Shown: positions 17,391 to 26,969 of the stretch, one piece after another
Position numbering within the stretch: position 1 is the stretch's first letter
Layout: the number at the start of each line of letters is the position of its first letter
Assembly: GCA_945861465.1 (NCBI GenBank)
Contig: CAMAVB010000024.1
Span: forward strand, 1-47,318
Length of the DNA stretch: 47,318 bases
Source: Candidatus Kuenenia stuttgartensis
Lineage (GTDB): Bacteria; Planctomycetota; Planctomycetia; Planctomycetales; Planctomycetaceae
Direction: 5' to 3'
Notes under the pieces: model-generated
Database searches by the model: none
What the model was told of the DNA's origin: nothing
What the model saw: the letters and a program-made list of their open reading frames with translations, nothing else
Program-made: the position numbers and the translations under genes

Positions 17391-18248
17391 ATGTCTCGGA
17401 AAGTTTATGTCGCCGGAAACCTGGTTCCGGCAGAGCAGGCAACTGTCAGCGTCTTCGATCACGGACTTTTGTATGGCGATGGCATCTTTGAGGGCATTCG
17501 CGTCTACGGAGGGCGCGTCTTTCTGCATCGCGAACATATCGATCGGCTCTATGAAAGTGCGCTGGCCATCCGACTTGAGATCCCGATGACTCATTCGGAA
17601 ATGATCAAAGCCGTCGAAGACACTGTCAAAGCAAATGACATAATTGACGGCTACGTACGACTTGTTGTCACGCGAGGTTCCGGCTCCCTGGGGCTGGATA
17701 TTCGTCGCACCAGCGATCCGCAGGTGATCATTATCGCCGACACGATCTCACTGTATCCGGCGGAGTTGTACGAAACCGGAATGAGACTCGTCACGGCAGC
17801 CACGATCCGCAACCATCCTGGCGCACTCAGTCCGCGAGTCAAGTCACTCAATTATCTCAACAATATCATGGCAAAAATTGAAGGCACAGATGCCGGAACG
17901 GTGGAAGCCCTGATGCTCAACCACAACGGCGAAGTCGCGGAATGCACGGGCGACAACATCTTCATCGTCAAGCAAGGCGTGCTGAAGACGCCGCAACCTG
18001 ATTCTGGAATCCTGGCAGGCATCACACGCAATGCGGTGATGAAACTTGCCGTCGCAGCGGGCGTGACAGTCCAGGAATGTGTGCTCACGCGACACGACAT
18101 CTTCACTGCCGACGAGTGTTTCCTGACGGGCACCGCCGCCGAAGTGATTGCCGTCATCAGTCTGGACGGACGACAGATTGGTGCAGGCACACCGGGATCG
18201 ATCACGAAAGATCTGTTGAATCGATTCCGAAAGCTGACGCAGACATAG
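17391..18248 (+). CDS. ilvE: Branched-chain amino acid aminotransferase (class IV PLP enzyme)
   Basis: 285-residue fold-type IV aminotransferase. FDHGLLYGDGIFEGIRVYGG (22-41) is the N-terminal signature. Lys151 in SPRVKSLNYLNN would bind PLP, and VAECTGDNIFIVKQG near residue 190 and LTGTAAEVIAV near 250 hold phosphate-binding and substrate loops. The family transaminates Leu, Ile and Val with 2-oxoglutarate; a few close relatives act on D-amino acids or aminodeoxychorismate, but the EGIRVY pattern and length favour IlvE. An open frame begins upstream at 17274, but the family N-terminus and the A+T-rich leader fit the ATG at 17391. It is followed on the same strand by tatC, 102 nt away. Confidence 0.88.
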   Translation: MSRKVYVAGNLVPAEQATVSVFDHGLLYGDGIFEGIRVYGGRVFLHREHIDRLYESALAIRLEIPMTHSEMIKAVEDTVKANDIIDGYVRLVVTRGSGSLGLDIRRTSDPQVIIIADTISLYPAELYETGMRLVTAATIRNHPGALSPRVKSLNYLNNIMAKIEGTDAGTVEALMLNHNGEVAECTGDNIFIVKQGVLKTPQPDSGILAGITRNAVMKLAVAAGVTVQECVLTRHDIFTADECFLTGTAAEVIAVISLDGRQIGAGTPGSITKDLLNRFRKLTQT

Positions 18249-18350
18249 TTTCCGGAAGGTGCGTTTTCCGCGGCGTGAAGCGGGACGAGTGAGTGATCAG
18301 GCCGCGGATCGAATTCTGGTGGCCAATTTTCGAACTGATGAGAACAGCAC

Positions 18351-19385
18351 ATGGCACGATCGCGAGATCTGTTTGACGATACGACGATGACTTTTGGCGA
18401 GCACCTGGAAGTGCTCCGAGTGCATGTTTTTCGAGCGGTGCTGGGGATCGTTATCGCCGTATCAATCACCCTGTGGTTCGGGGATCAGATTTTCTACTGG
18501 CTGCGAACTCCGGTCGAGAACGCCATGAAGGCACGCGGCATCGAGAACATGACGATCGATGTGCCGAAGGAGAGTTTCTATTCGTACCTGAGAAGTTTGT
18601 TTTCCGCCAAATCGACGATTCCAAAAGAAACGGTCACCGCAGCCCCAGCGGCGCTGCGTCCTGACCAGCTGCGAGTCGTGGTGCAGAAGTCTGAATTGCT
18701 GAAGGCTGTTGGCCAGGTGGCTCCTTCCGGTGATGCTGCTGGCGATTCCGTCTCACTGCTCATTTCCGCACCGGAGTTTGCGCAACTGCGCAAGGTCGTC
18801 GATGACACAAACAAAATCACGACGCTGAAAATGGAAGAAGGTTTCATGTCGTACATGAAGGTCTGTTTCTTCGCCGGTCTTCTGCTCGCTTCACCGTGGG
18901 TCTTTTATCAACTTTGGCTCTTTATCGCCGCAGGATTGTATCCTCACGAACGCAAATACGTGCATGTGTACCTGCCGATGAGCATCATACTGTTCCTGCT
19001 TGGGGCGATGGCCGGATACTTTTATGCATTTCCGCTGATGCTCGATTTTCTGATCGGCTTCAATGGCTGGCTCGGAATCGGATTCACGCCGCGATTGTCA
19101 GAATACATCAGCATGGCCATGTTAATGCCGCTCATGTTCGGCGTGAGTTTTCAGCTTCCGATGGTGATGGTATTCCTGGAACGCATCGGCGTCTGCTCGG
19201 TGGACACATATAAGAAGAACTGGCGCATGGCTGTGCTGGTCATTTCGATCGTGTCCATGGTCCTGACAACATCACCCGATCCGTGGAGCATGATGTTGAT
19301 GATGGTTCCGCTGCTGTTCTTGTACGTCTTCGGAATATTCCTGTGCCGTTTCCGCATCGGTGGTCCCGCCAGCCCGATTCGCTGA
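18351..19385 (+). CDS. tatC: Sec-independent protein translocase subunit TatC with enlarged first periplasmic loop
   Basis: 344-residue multispanning protein, the twin-arginine signal receptor. TMTFGEHLEVLRVHVFRAV (12-30) is the N-terminal cytoplasmic motif and first helix. SPWVFYQLWLFIAAGLYPHERK begins helix 2 and its loop (about 182-203), and four further helices follow through about 335 (GAMAGYFYAFPLMLDFL, FGVSFQLPMVMVFLERIG, LTTSPDPWSMMLMM). Escherichia coli TatC has 258 residues; the excess is mainly an insert at about 71-156 in the first periplasmic loop, rich in Ser, Ala and Val, holding two possible helices. No tatA or tatB is adjacent. The ATG at 18351 is the natural start. Confidence 0.92.
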   Translation: MARSRDLFDDTTMTFGEHLEVLRVHVFRAVLGIVIAVSITLWFGDQIFYWLRTPVENAMKARGIENMTIDVPKESFYSYLRSLFSAKSTIPKETVTAAPAALRPDQLRVVVQKSELLKAVGQVAPSGDAAGDSVSLLISAPEFAQLRKVVDDTNKITTLKMEEGFMSYMKVCFFAGLLLASPWVFYQLWLFIAAGLYPHERKYVHVYLPMSIILFLLGAMAGYFYAFPLMLDFLIGFNGWLGIGFTPRLSEYISMAMLMPLMFGVSFQLPMVMVFLERIGVCSVDTYKKNWRMAVLVISIVSMVLTTSPDPWSMMLMMVPLLFLYVFGIFLCRFRIGGPASPIR

Positions 19386-19401
19386 ATCAAGCGGCGGCAA
19401 C

Positions 19402-20481
19402 TCAATGTGACAGTGCTGACCTAATCCGTCGGAATGCCTGTGACGGCGATACCGCCTGCAGCCGGTGTGTCGGAATTCCTGTCTGTTTGGCCCCAGTAAA
19501 TTCTTCCCTGTCAGATTGATTCGTGTGTTTTCCCGAGGCCAGCGTCGTACGTGAAACGGGGTGCATGGTCCCTATTTTCCTGGTTGCGGTTGGCTCGTTC
19601 GCAACTTGCTCTGGCGGTGGGGGAACACGCTGACTTCTGCCATTCATGAAAGGTGGATCTGTCGTACGCTTTGATGACTGCGAACTCGGAACCGCAAGCG
19701 TCGCAACGCCAGGCAAAACGGGGATTTGAACTGGAACTGGTGGGGCGATATGCGTTATTGGTTCAAAAAAATCAGAATCTGGAATCGCCAGAAACTGTAC
19801 GTTGTTCTCCACAGTGATGCTAAGGGCGTCCTTTGACTCTGGCATGGCGAACGCTTCAGTTGAGAACTCAATCGATAGAGGACTTGATGATTCTGCAACC
19901 TCAGTTGCCGCGACCTCAGGAGTCACAGCTTCCGGTTCCGCAGCCCCAAATTCCCCGGCCCTAAATTCCGCATCCTCGAATGCCACCGCGACAGGTGCCA
20001 CAGCCGCAAGTGCCACGGCCTGAGGTTTCATCTCCTCAGTTGCGGTATCTCCAAATTCCGCATCCTTAAATGCTACCTCGTCAAATGCCACGGCTTGAGG
20101 TTTCACCTCCTTAGTTGCGGTAGCTCCAAATTCCGCATCCTTAAATGCTACCTCGTCAAATGCCACAGCTTGAGGTTTCACCTCCTCAGTTGCGGTAGCT
20201 CCAAATTCCGAATCCTCAAATGCCACAGCTTGAGGTTTAACGGCTTCAAATGCCGCAGCCTCAAGTGCCACTGGCTCAGGATTGAACGTTTCGGGTTTGA
20301 ACGCTTCAAGTTCGGTTGCGGCAGGTTTGAAGCCTGGAATGCCAGCGACTGGCGTCTGATCAACTGGATTGCGGCGCGGCGCAAATTGTGTAGCAAGATA
20401 CGACGCAGCAGTGATGCTGCATAGGATGCAGCCGATCATCAGGACTATCCTGCAGATTCGAAATGGAGATTCGGTGTTCAT
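19402..20481 (-). CDS. Membrane-anchored protein with 25-residue tandem repeats
   Basis: About 359 residues from the ATG at 20481; the frame is open to 20697 but the extra N-terminus lacks coding character. One hydrophobic helix near residues 9-31 (VLMIGCILCSITAASYLATQ) is followed by an acidic, Ala/Val/Phe-rich region built from units like VKPQAVAFDEVAFKDAEFG plus ATATKE. Two full 25-residue copies and two partial or diverged copies are seen, at about residues 80-175. The rest is Pro/Ser/Thr-rich and ends with a basic tail. No enzymatic motif is found. It is convergent with tatC, with stops 16 nt apart. It is probably a disordered, periplasm-exposed protein of unknown function. Confidence 0.6.
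   Translation of the reverse strand: MNTESPFRICRIVLMIGCILCSITAASYLATQFAPRRNPVDQTPVAGIPGFKPAATELEAFKPETFNPEPVALEAAAFEAVKPQAVAFEDSEFGATATEEVKPQAVAFDEVAFKDAEFGATATKEVKPQAVAFDEVAFKDAEFGDTATEEMKPQAVALAAVAPVAVAFEDAEFRAGEFGAAEPEAVTPEVAATEVAESSSPLSIEFSTEAFAMPESKDALSITVENNVQFLAIPDSDFFEPITHIAPPVPVQIPVLPGVATLAVPSSQSSKRTTDPPFMNGRSQRVPPPPEQVANEPTATRKIGTMHPVSRTTLASGKHTNQSDREEFTGAKQTGIPTHRLQAVSPSQAFRRIRSALSH
20028..20243. repeat. 75-bp in-frame tandem repeats inside the 19402-20481 gene
   Basis: The sequence around TTGCGGTA(G/T)CTCCAAATTCC recurs with a period of exactly 75 bp (landmark TGCGG at 20041, 20116 and 20191), with only a few substitutions between units. The next unit, towards the protein N-terminus, is shortened. 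High identity points to recent slippage or unequal recombination, so copy number may vary among strains. Confidence 0.85.
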
Positions 20482-21089
20482 CCTTTCATCCTTGATCTGC
20501 TTTTCCGTCAAACTGAGGCGTTCGTCGCGTAGCTGTCCCGATTCGTCGATGGCGCAGCACTGGCGCGGGACTTCGTTCTTGGGGATATCGACCGTCGGCA
20601 AAGTCGGAATCGATGGAAAAACCGAAAAAGTCACCCAGAGTCGCCTATTTTGACTCGGTAGCGCGCAAAGACAAACAGCGCGGCAAAGTCCCCTCAAAGC
20701 TTCCAGCTTTCCTTACCGCGCTGTTGAATTTGTCTTGTTTTGCTGCCAAACGCTTTAGATGCGTCGCAAGCGGCAGTTCAAGAAACCTAGGTCGAGTCTG
20801 GATTCCGTCCAACAAATTTATGAAAAATTGGAAACATGGGGTAAACTGGTAGCATGGTGGCCTTTGGATTCAATCACGAATCACGATATTCGTACGGTCG
20901 AGATTGTGAGTCCGATTGCAGGAACGATCGGTCTTGGGACTGTTAACTTTGGAAAGTCTGCGAGGCGTTTAACGGAAAGTCGAGCGAGGGTTGGTAAGAT
21001 CTGGCGGTGTGTGTCTGGAGAGTCATTGGCGAACGCCGGGCGAATCGACTACCGACCGTTTTCGTTATGCATGGTGATGCGTGAAGTGG
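20482..21089. other. 608-nt divergent intergenic region upstream of phoR
   Basis: No convincing gene. Plus-strand frames at 20613-20852 and 20759-21238 lack family features, and the second runs out of frame into phoR. A TTAAC occurs at 20943 and 20969, but not at the 11-bp spacing seen before pstS. The region must hold the promoters of phoR and of the tandem-repeat protein. Confidence 0.4.
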
Positions 21090-22859
21090 ATGAGATCGCA
21101 GCTTTTATTGAAGATTGTGGGGCTCTACGCCGTTCTGTCGCTGCTTGCACTGATTGGACTTTTGACAGCATTGGATGTCAAACAATCAACCGATGCCGCT
21201 GCTCAGCAGACCGAGGAAGTACACAAACGATTGCGTAGTATTCGCACGGACCTGGAAAGTGTTGACGATCCGGAAATTGTGCTGGCGTCCTGGAAGCAAA
21301 CGCTGCAGCGAGACGGGTATCGATTGTGGCTGGTTGATAGTGATTGCCGGGCACTCACCAGTGCTGACGATCAGCCAACCGCAGAGATCACACTGCAGTC
21401 GGTGGTCAGATCAGCCCTTCGTTCCGGGCAAGCTGAGAGGCACATTCGGATTCAGAGTAATGGTCCGGAAGTGCTGGCGTTTGCTCTTGACGCATCGCGG
21501 GAAAAAGAAGATCCGCGCGTGCTGCTTACGGTTATCGCACTGGAGGCTCTGCAGTCTAATCATGCACCGGTGAGGTCAGCAGCCGCGCGGGCGGCAATAT
21601 ACACATGGATCTTTGGAATTCTGTGCGTGTTATTTGTCGCCGCAGGAGTTGTTCAACCGCTGCAGGCAATGTCGCTAAACCTCGACCAGTCGATTGAGAG
21701 GACGTTGCGAGAAGACGTCCTGCTGTCGATTTCGGAACGGCGCGACGAACTGGGACATGTTGCGACAGCATTGCATCGCCTTGAACAGGAGCGCGAGGAC
21801 CGAATTGCGAAGCTCGAAGTCGCGGAACGAGAGGCACGTTCGTCGTCGGACTTGTTGTCTTCGGTGCTGGATTCAATGGTCGAAGGTGTCGTGGCAATTG
21901 ATCGAGAGCAACGAATTGTGTTTCTGAACACGGGAGCACGTCGGCTGCTGCGGATCAGCAATGTGATCGGCATCGGCCATCGACTGTACGAAGCTGTGCG
22001 CGTTCCCGCGTTTTTGGATACCGTTGAGGATTCTCTGCAGTCCCACAAAATGGAGACTCTGGAATATCGCAGGTCAAACGAAGAGGCCAGCCTTGTGCTC
22101 GTTGTGATCCCGATCCTGAAAGGGCCACATACTGGTGCGGTGGCGGTCATCCGCGACGTGACCGAAATGCGGAGACTGGAAGCGATGCGGCGGGATTTTG
22201 TGAGTGGTGCGTCCCACGAACTGAAGACACCCCTGACGGTGATTCAGGCCTGCACAGATACGCTGCTTGGGGGAGCGATTTCAGATCCGGCTGCAGCAGA
22301 AAGGTTTCTGAAACAAATTGAAGAGCAGTCCGAGCGTTTGCTGCAGTTGATCCTTGGAATGCTGCAACTGGCACGCGTCGAGTCGGGACAGCAGGTTCTG
22401 CATATCGAACCCGTGGATGTTGTGACGGTTGCTGACGAAGTGCTCCGTGGATTTCGCACAGTTGCGGATGCCAAGTCTGTGCAACTGTGCCTGACGGGGC
22501 CCGAACAAATGATGGTCATCGCGGATGATGAGGCGTTGCATACAATCATCAGCAATCTTGTCGATAACGCACTGAAACACACAGCTTCCGGCGGTGATGT
22601 GACCGTTGAATTGGTCAATGCCGCAACCTCGCCAGAAATCGTCGTGCGGGACACCGGGGCAGGAATCCCTGCGGAAATGCTTGGTCGTGTTTTTGAGCGA
22701 TTTTACCGTGTGGACCGACACCGCTCGCGTGAACGTGGGGGGACAGGTCTGGGCCTGGCAATCGTGAAACACTTGTGCCAGGCTTTGGGTGCTACTGTCT
22801 CTGTGAGGAGTGAATTGGGCCGAGGAAGTGAGTTTCGCGTGCAATTTCCTGCGTCTTAA
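21090..22859 (+). CDS. phoR: Phosphate regulon sensor histidine kinase PhoR
   Basis: 589-residue membrane sensor kinase. Two transmembrane helices (about 5-28 and 170-190) enclose an extracytoplasmic domain of about 140 residues. A cytoplasmic coiled linker (about 200-250) and a PAS domain (about 255-350; VVAIDREQRIVFLNTGARRLL) come next. HisKA follows, with the phospho-acceptor His376 in SGASHELKTPLTVIQ. Then comes the HATPase domain: N box NLVDNALKHT, G1 DTGAGIPAEM, G2 GGTGLGLAIVKH. It would phosphorylate or dephosphorylate PhoB according to phosphate supply, with PstSCAB and PhoU. ATG 21090 is preferred; GTG 21081 is in frame three codons upstream. Gene order places it first in the phosphate cluster, unlike the common phoB-phoR pair. 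Confidence 0.88.
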   Translation: MRSQLLLKIVGLYAVLSLLALIGLLTALDVKQSTDAAAQQTEEVHKRLRSIRTDLESVDDPEIVLASWKQTLQRDGYRLWLVDSDCRALTSADDQPTAEITLQSVVRSALRSGQAERHIRIQSNGPEVLAFALDASREKEDPRVLLTVIALEALQSNHAPVRSAAARAAIYTWIFGILCVLFVAAGVVQPLQAMSLNLDQSIERTLREDVLLSISERRDELGHVATALHRLEQEREDRIAKLEVAEREARSSSDLLSSVLDSMVEGVVAIDREQRIVFLNTGARRLLRISNVIGIGHRLYEAVRVPAFLDTVEDSLQSHKMETLEYRRSNEEASLVLVVIPILKGPHTGAVAVIRDVTEMRRLEAMRRDFVSGASHELKTPLTVIQACTDTLLGGAISDPAAAERFLKQIEEQSERLLQLILGMLQLARVESGQQVLHIEPVDVVTVADEVLRGFRTVADAKSVQLCLTGPEQMMVIADDEALHTIISNLVDNALKHTASGGDVTVELVNAATSPEIVVRDTGAGIPAEMLGRVFERFYRVDRHRSRERGGTGLGLAIVKHLCQALGATVSVRSELGRGSEFRVQFPAS

Positions 22860-22899
22860 CAATTGGTTTAGCGAGAAAATGCTGTAGAGTTCCATGGAG

Positions 22900-22926
22900 T
22901 TTACGGATTCTTAACAATTCTTGCGT
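22900..22926 (+). promoter_or_regulatory. Candidate Pho box upstream of pstS
   Basis: TTTAC (22900), TTAAC (22911) and TGCGT (22922) follow each other at exactly 11-bp spacing, the periodicity of PhoB/PhoP direct-repeat boxes. The site is 63-89 nt before the pstS start, after the phoR stop. A matching pair, TTAAC and TTAAT at 11-bp spacing, occurs before phoU; the two share TTCTTAAC followed by ATTC. Function is inferred. Confidence 0.5.
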
Positions 22927-22988
22927 TCACTGCGTCGGCAGAGATTCTTGATCAATGTCTACTATGAAAAATCTGACGAGGGGAATTT

Positions 22989-23987
22989 ATGATTGGTGTG
23001 GGACGACGTTGGTCTGGAGCGTGGAGCGCGGGGTTACTGCTCCTGTGCTTCCTTGGCTGTAGTGTTGAAGAAGTCGGTGGTCCGTCCGACGGAAGCAAAG
23101 CCACAGGTCCCGAGGTGGCAACGGGAAGTGGGGAACCGAGCCGAATTCAAATCGACGGGTCCAGCACCGTCAAGTTGATCACCGCAGCCGTGGCAGAAGA
23201 TTTCCAGAGCAAAGTCAGCGACGTCAAGATTTTCCTGAAGGTTACGGGGACTGGTACTGGCTTTAAAGAAATGATCGCGGGGCGAATCGATATTGCGAAC
23301 GCATCACGAGCGATCAAGGAGTCCGAACAGGCGGATTGCGCCAAGAACGGGATAGACGTCCTTGAGCTGCTGGTAGCGATGGACGGACTGACGGTTTGCG
23401 TCAACAAAGATAATGACTGGGTGGACACAGTTACCGTCGCTCAGTTGAAAAAGATCTGGGAACCGGGAAGCCAGGTCAAGTCGTGGAAAGACGTTGATGC
23501 AGCATGGCCCGATATTCCACTCGTGCTGTTTGGTGCCGGTGAAGAATCCGGTACATTTGATTACTTCACGGAAGCGATTAACGGTAAAGAAGATTCCATC
23601 ACTGAAAACTACAGCCCGAGTGCTGACGACAATGTGACCATCACTGGTGTATCCGGCGAAAAGGGGGGCATGGGATTTCTGGGGTGCGCGTACTATTACT
23701 CGAATCAGGAGGCAGTAAAGGCCCTGAAGATTTCGCCGACTGATGACGTGGCTGCGGGGGTTGCTCCGACTCCCGAAGCTGTCAAGTCCGGGGAATATAA
23801 GCCGCTTGCGAGACCTTTGTACATCTACGTCAAGAAATCATCACTGGCGCGCCAGGATGTTCAGGATTTCATCCGATTCTACTTGAACGACGGCCTGACG
23901 CAGGTAAGCAAAGTTGGTTACGTGGAACTTTCGGACGCGCAGATAAAAGTCAGTCGCGATGCATTCGAGGCTGCAATTACAAAATAG
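22989..23987 (+). CDS. pstS: Phosphate ABC transporter substrate-binding lipoprotein PstS
   Basis: 332-residue periplasmic phosphate-binding protein. The signal peptide ends in LLLLCFLGC, a lipobox, so the mature protein is likely lipid-anchored at Cys24. The binding-site segment IDGSSTVKLITAAVAEDF (about 55-72), the family motif GTGTGFKEMIAGRIDIANASR (about 85-105) and the GAGEESGTFDYF loop (about 184-195) supply phosphate-coordinating residues. GAGGGG lies 5-6 nt before the ATG. It is the first transporter gene after phoR, with a 129-nt gap holding the candidate Pho box, and is followed by pstC after 26 nt. Confidence 0.92.
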   Translation: MIGVGRRWSGAWSAGLLLLCFLGCSVEEVGGPSDGSKATGPEVATGSGEPSRIQIDGSSTVKLITAAVAEDFQSKVSDVKIFLKVTGTGTGFKEMIAGRIDIANASRAIKESEQADCAKNGIDVLELLVAMDGLTVCVNKDNDWVDTVTVAQLKKIWEPGSQVKSWKDVDAAWPDIPLVLFGAGEESGTFDYFTEAINGKEDSITENYSPSADDNVTITGVSGEKGGMGFLGCAYYYSNQEAVKALKISPTDDVAAGVAPTPEAVKSGEYKPLARPLYIYVKKSSLARQDVQDFIRFYLNDGLTQVSKVGYVELSDAQIKVSRDAFEAAITK

Positions 23988-24013
23988 TTGACTTCTTACG
24001 GCGTCAGCACTTT

Positions 24014-24970
24014 ATGGCAAGATCCAAAACACAAGCCTGGGCAAGTCAGCGAGTTTTTCGTTATCACGAGAAACTCATTCAGTCTGTCCTGTTCCTGTGT
24101 GCTGCTCTGTCGGTGTTGACGACGGCCGCGATCATCATGGTGCTGCTTGGAAATGCGGTCTACGCACCTGGCGAGAAGAAGGCTTTCTTTGAACAGGTTT
24201 CGCTTTGGCAGTTTCTGACCGGAACTCATTGGAAACCGGTAGATGGCCCTGCGGGACGATTTGGAATGATTCCGCTGTTTTCGGGCACGTTTATGGTGGC
24301 CCTGATTGCGTCTGTGGTCAGCGTCCCGCTTGGGCTTGGCGCAGCGATTTACATGAGTGAATATGCGGCTCCTCGCGAACGCGAATTCCTGAAGCCGATT
24401 CTGGAAGTTCTGGCCGGTATCCCATCCGTCATTTACGGTTTCTTCGCGCTGAAGTTCATTACACCGTGGATTCTGAAGCCAGCGCTGGGCCTCGTTGGTC
24501 TGGAGCTGGGAACTTTTAACACGCTGAGCGCGGGCATTGTTGTCGGCATCATGGTGACGCCCCTGATTGCATCGCTGAGCGAAGATGTCATCCGATCGGT
24601 TCCACGCAGCCTGCGTGAGGCCGCTTATGCTCTTGGAAGCACCCGGTTCGATGTGTCGGCGCGTGTCGTAGTGCCGGCAGCGTTATCGGGGATTCTCGCC
24701 GCGTTTCTGCTCGCGTTCTCGCGCGCGATCGGGGAAACAATGGCGGTCGTGATTGCCGGGGGACAGCAGCCAATTGCGACATTAAATCCACTTCGCGGTG
24801 CTCAGACCATGACCTCATTCATGGTTCACGCCAGCACTGGCGACAGCGCTGCCGATTCGATCAGCCGTATGAGCATTTATGCGATCGGCATCGCTTTGTT
24901 CGTGATCACATTGACGATCAACCTGATTTCCGGATGGATTCTGCGCCGCTTCCGCGAGGTCTACCAGTGA
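24014..24970 (+). CDS. pstC: Phosphate ABC transporter permease PstC
   Basis: 318-residue inner-membrane permease with about six transmembrane helices. VSVPLGLGAAIYMSEYA (about 100-116), EVLAGIPSVIYGFFALKF (about 136-153) and the cytoplasmic EAA loop SLREAAYALGSTRFDVSARVV (about 201-221), which docks on PstB, are family signatures, as is SRAIGETMAVVIAGG. It is somewhat larger before helix 2 than minimal PstC, with an extracytoplasmic segment of about 50 residues (FEQVSLWQFLTGTHWKP). The stop overlaps the pstA start as GTGA. Confidence 0.92.
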   Translation: MARSKTQAWASQRVFRYHEKLIQSVLFLCAALSVLTTAAIIMVLLGNAVYAPGEKKAFFEQVSLWQFLTGTHWKPVDGPAGRFGMIPLFSGTFMVALIASVVSVPLGLGAAIYMSEYAAPREREFLKPILEVLAGIPSVIYGFFALKFITPWILKPALGLVGLELGTFNTLSAGIVVGIMVTPLIASLSEDVIRSVPRSLREAAYALGSTRFDVSARVVVPAALSGILAAFLLAFSRAIGETMAVVIAGGQQPIATLNPLRGAQTMTSFMVHASTGDSAADSISRMSIYAIGIALFVITLTINLISGWILRRFREVYQ

Positions 24971-26010
24971 GTATTCCGAATACAGCAGCGATGCCGACGG
25001 TCAGTTTTATCTCCGGCGCTGACGGACGTATTCGCCGTCGTTTGCTGATGTCACGAGTGTTTGCATGGACCTGCCGATTTGCAACGTATTCGGCACTGGC
25101 CGTGCTGATCGTGTTGCTGGTGGCGATTGTCTACAGCAGCGTCGGGCGACTTTCTCCCGACTTCGTAACCAACACGAACTCCACCAATCCAGTCAAGGCA
25201 GGGATGCTTGCAGGTCTCTGGGGATCGTTCTGGCTGATCCTCTTTACTTCGTTGTTTTCCGTGCCGGTCGGCGTCGGCTCCGCCGTTTATCTGGAAGAAA
25301 TCGCGAAGGAGAATTTCCTGGTTCGAATCATCAAGGTCAATCTTGCGAACCTCGCAGGTGTGCCTTCGATTGTCTACGGGATTCTGGGATATACGGTCTT
25401 CCGCACGTCCGCAGCAACGCTCAGCATCTGGTTCGACGGAAACCATGCGTTTGGCGTGCTGGGACTTTTCCGGGTCAGACTCGCGAAGTTGCCGATCTAC
25501 GAAGACAATATTCTCGTCGGAGCTCTCACGTTGACTTTGGTGATCCTGCCAACCGTGATTGCCGCGTCTCAGGAGGCACTGCGATCAGTACCGAGTTCCA
25601 TTCGCGTCGCGTCGCTGGCGCTGGGTGCAACTCGCTGGCAGACAATCTGGCGACAGGTGATTCCGGCAGCCCTGCCTGGGATTTCCACGGGTGTGATTCT
25701 ATCGACCTCGCGCGCGATCGGTGAGGCAGCGCCGTTGATTATGCTGGGGGCTCTGTCATATACGACGATGTGTCCCGGAAACATCGATTCTCCAGTGAAG
25801 TTGTTGACTCGACCGACTCAGGTACTGCACGCACCGCTTGATCAGTTTACAGCAATGCCAATCGAGATTTATGACTGGTCAAAGCAACCGAAGCCGGAGT
25901 TCACTGAGGTGGCAGCGTCTGGAATTGTAGTTCTGCTGGTCGTGTTACTGGCGATTAATTCTTTGGCGATGATCGTGCGTCACTACGCCAGCAGACGATT
26001 GAAATGGTGA
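24967..26010 (+). CDS. pstA: Phosphate ABC transporter permease PstA
   Basis: 347-residue permease partner of PstC. Family motifs: [31 protein letters not shown], the EAA loop [29 protein letters not shown], and [15 protein letters not shown]. The GTG at 24967 overlaps the pstC stop (GTGA) and is preferred; an ATG at 24991 is the alternative, and the open frame to 24934 lies within pstC. A segment of about 20 residues after the NLAGVPS region ([17 protein letters not shown]) and a long periplasmic loop near residues 270-315 enlarge it relative to Escherichia coli PstA. Confidence 0.9.
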   Translation: MSIPNTAAMPTVSFISGADGRIRRRLLMSRVFAWTCRFATYSALAVLIVLLVAIVYSSVGRLSPDFVTNTNSTNPVKAGMLAGLWGSFWLILFTSLFSVPVGVGSAVYLEEIAKENFLVRIIKVNLANLAGVPSIVYGILGYTVFRTSAATLSIWFDGNHAFGVLGLFRVRLAKLPIYEDNILVGALTLTLVILPTVIAASQEALRSVPSSIRVASLALGATRWQTIWRQVIPAALPGISTGVILSTSRAIGEAAPLIMLGALSYTTMCPGNIDSPVKLLTRPTQVLHAPLDQFTAMPIEIYDWSKQPKPEFTEVAASGIVVLLVVLLAINSLAMIVRHYASRRLKW

Positions 26011-26074
26011 GTATCGGCGTCCGGCCTGTGGCAGCAGGCATTTGAAGAGTGAAGCATTCAGATTGATCTCAAAC

Positions 26075-26902
26075 ATGGCATCCATAACTCCAAAATCAGT
26101 GCCACCAGCGGTGACCGGCGTCGATCGAGACCTTGATATGTCCGAACATTCGGCGGCGATCCAGGCGACTGGCGTGGATTTTTTCTACGGTGAACTCAAG
26201 GTCCTGTTCAATGTGTCACTGATCGTACCTGAACGATCCGTGACAGCATTGATCGGCCCGTCCGGTTGCGGGAAAAGTACGTTCCTGCGAATACTCAATC
26301 GCATGAACGACCTCATCGAAGGTGCTCGTTGTACTGGCGAGATTCTCGTCGAAGGCCAGAACATTATGGACCCGGCGGTTGACGTGGTCCTGCTGCGGAA
26401 ACATGTCGGCATGGTGTTTCAGAAATCGACGCCATTTCCAAAGTCCATCTTCGACAACGTTGCCTACGGGCCGCGCGTGGCTGGCGAGAAAAATCGCTCA
26501 GTCCTTGCAGATCTGGTAGAGTCCTGCCTGAAAAAAGCTGCACTGTGGGAAGAAGTGAAAGATCGATTGACGACCTCTGCGATGTCGCTGTCCGGAGGTC
26601 AGCAGCAGAGGCTTTGTATCGCCCGCACTCTGGCGACAAATCCTCACATTATCCTGATGGACGAGCCCGCGTCCGCACTGGACCCTGCCAGCACGGACCG
26701 CATCGAGAACCTGATTGGCGAATTGTGTGCCAACTACACGATCGTGATTGTAACTCACAACATGCAGCAGGCCTCGCGTGTCAGCCATCAGACGGCATTC
26801 TTTTATAAGGGGATTCTGGAAGAATCCGGACCGACATCGAAAATTTTTACGAGTCCTTCCAAAAAGGCAACTCAGGACTACATCACGGGGCGATTCGGGT
26901 GA
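26075..26902 (+). CDS. pstB: Phosphate ABC transporter ATP-binding protein PstB
   Basis: 275-residue ABC ATPase driving phosphate import. Walker A is GPSGCGKST (about 65-73), the Q-loop region is [21 protein letters not shown], the signature is [17 protein letters not shown], Walker B is [13 protein letters not shown], and the switch histidine is in [15 protein letters not shown]. The [14 protein letters not shown] segment is characteristic of PstB. ATG 26075 is chosen over the TTG at 26042; ATG 26138 would also leave a complete domain. The 64-nt gap from pstA is the largest within pstSCAB apart from the putative leader. Confidence 0.93.
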   Translation: MASITPKSVPPAVTGVDRDLDMSEHSAAIQATGVDFFYGELKVLFNVSLIVPERSVTALIGPSGCGKSTFLRILNRMNDLIEGARCTGEILVEGQNIMDPAVDVVLLRKHVGMVFQKSTPFPKSIFDNVAYGPRVAGEKNRSVLADLVESCLKKAALWEEVKDRLTTSAMSLSGGQQQRLCIARTLATNPHIILMDEPASALDPASTDRIENLIGELCANYTIVIVTHNMQQASRVSHQTAFFYKGILEESGPTSKIFTSPSKKATQDYITGRFG

Positions 26903-26969
26903 TGCGATCTCATTCGCTGTCGTGATAATTTGCGGGAATACTCGATTCATTGACGTTGCATCTTCGTTC

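Noticed and set aside
20759-21238. Possible small gene before phoR
   Set aside because: Runs out of frame into phoR, lacks a ribosome-binding site and any recognisable feature.
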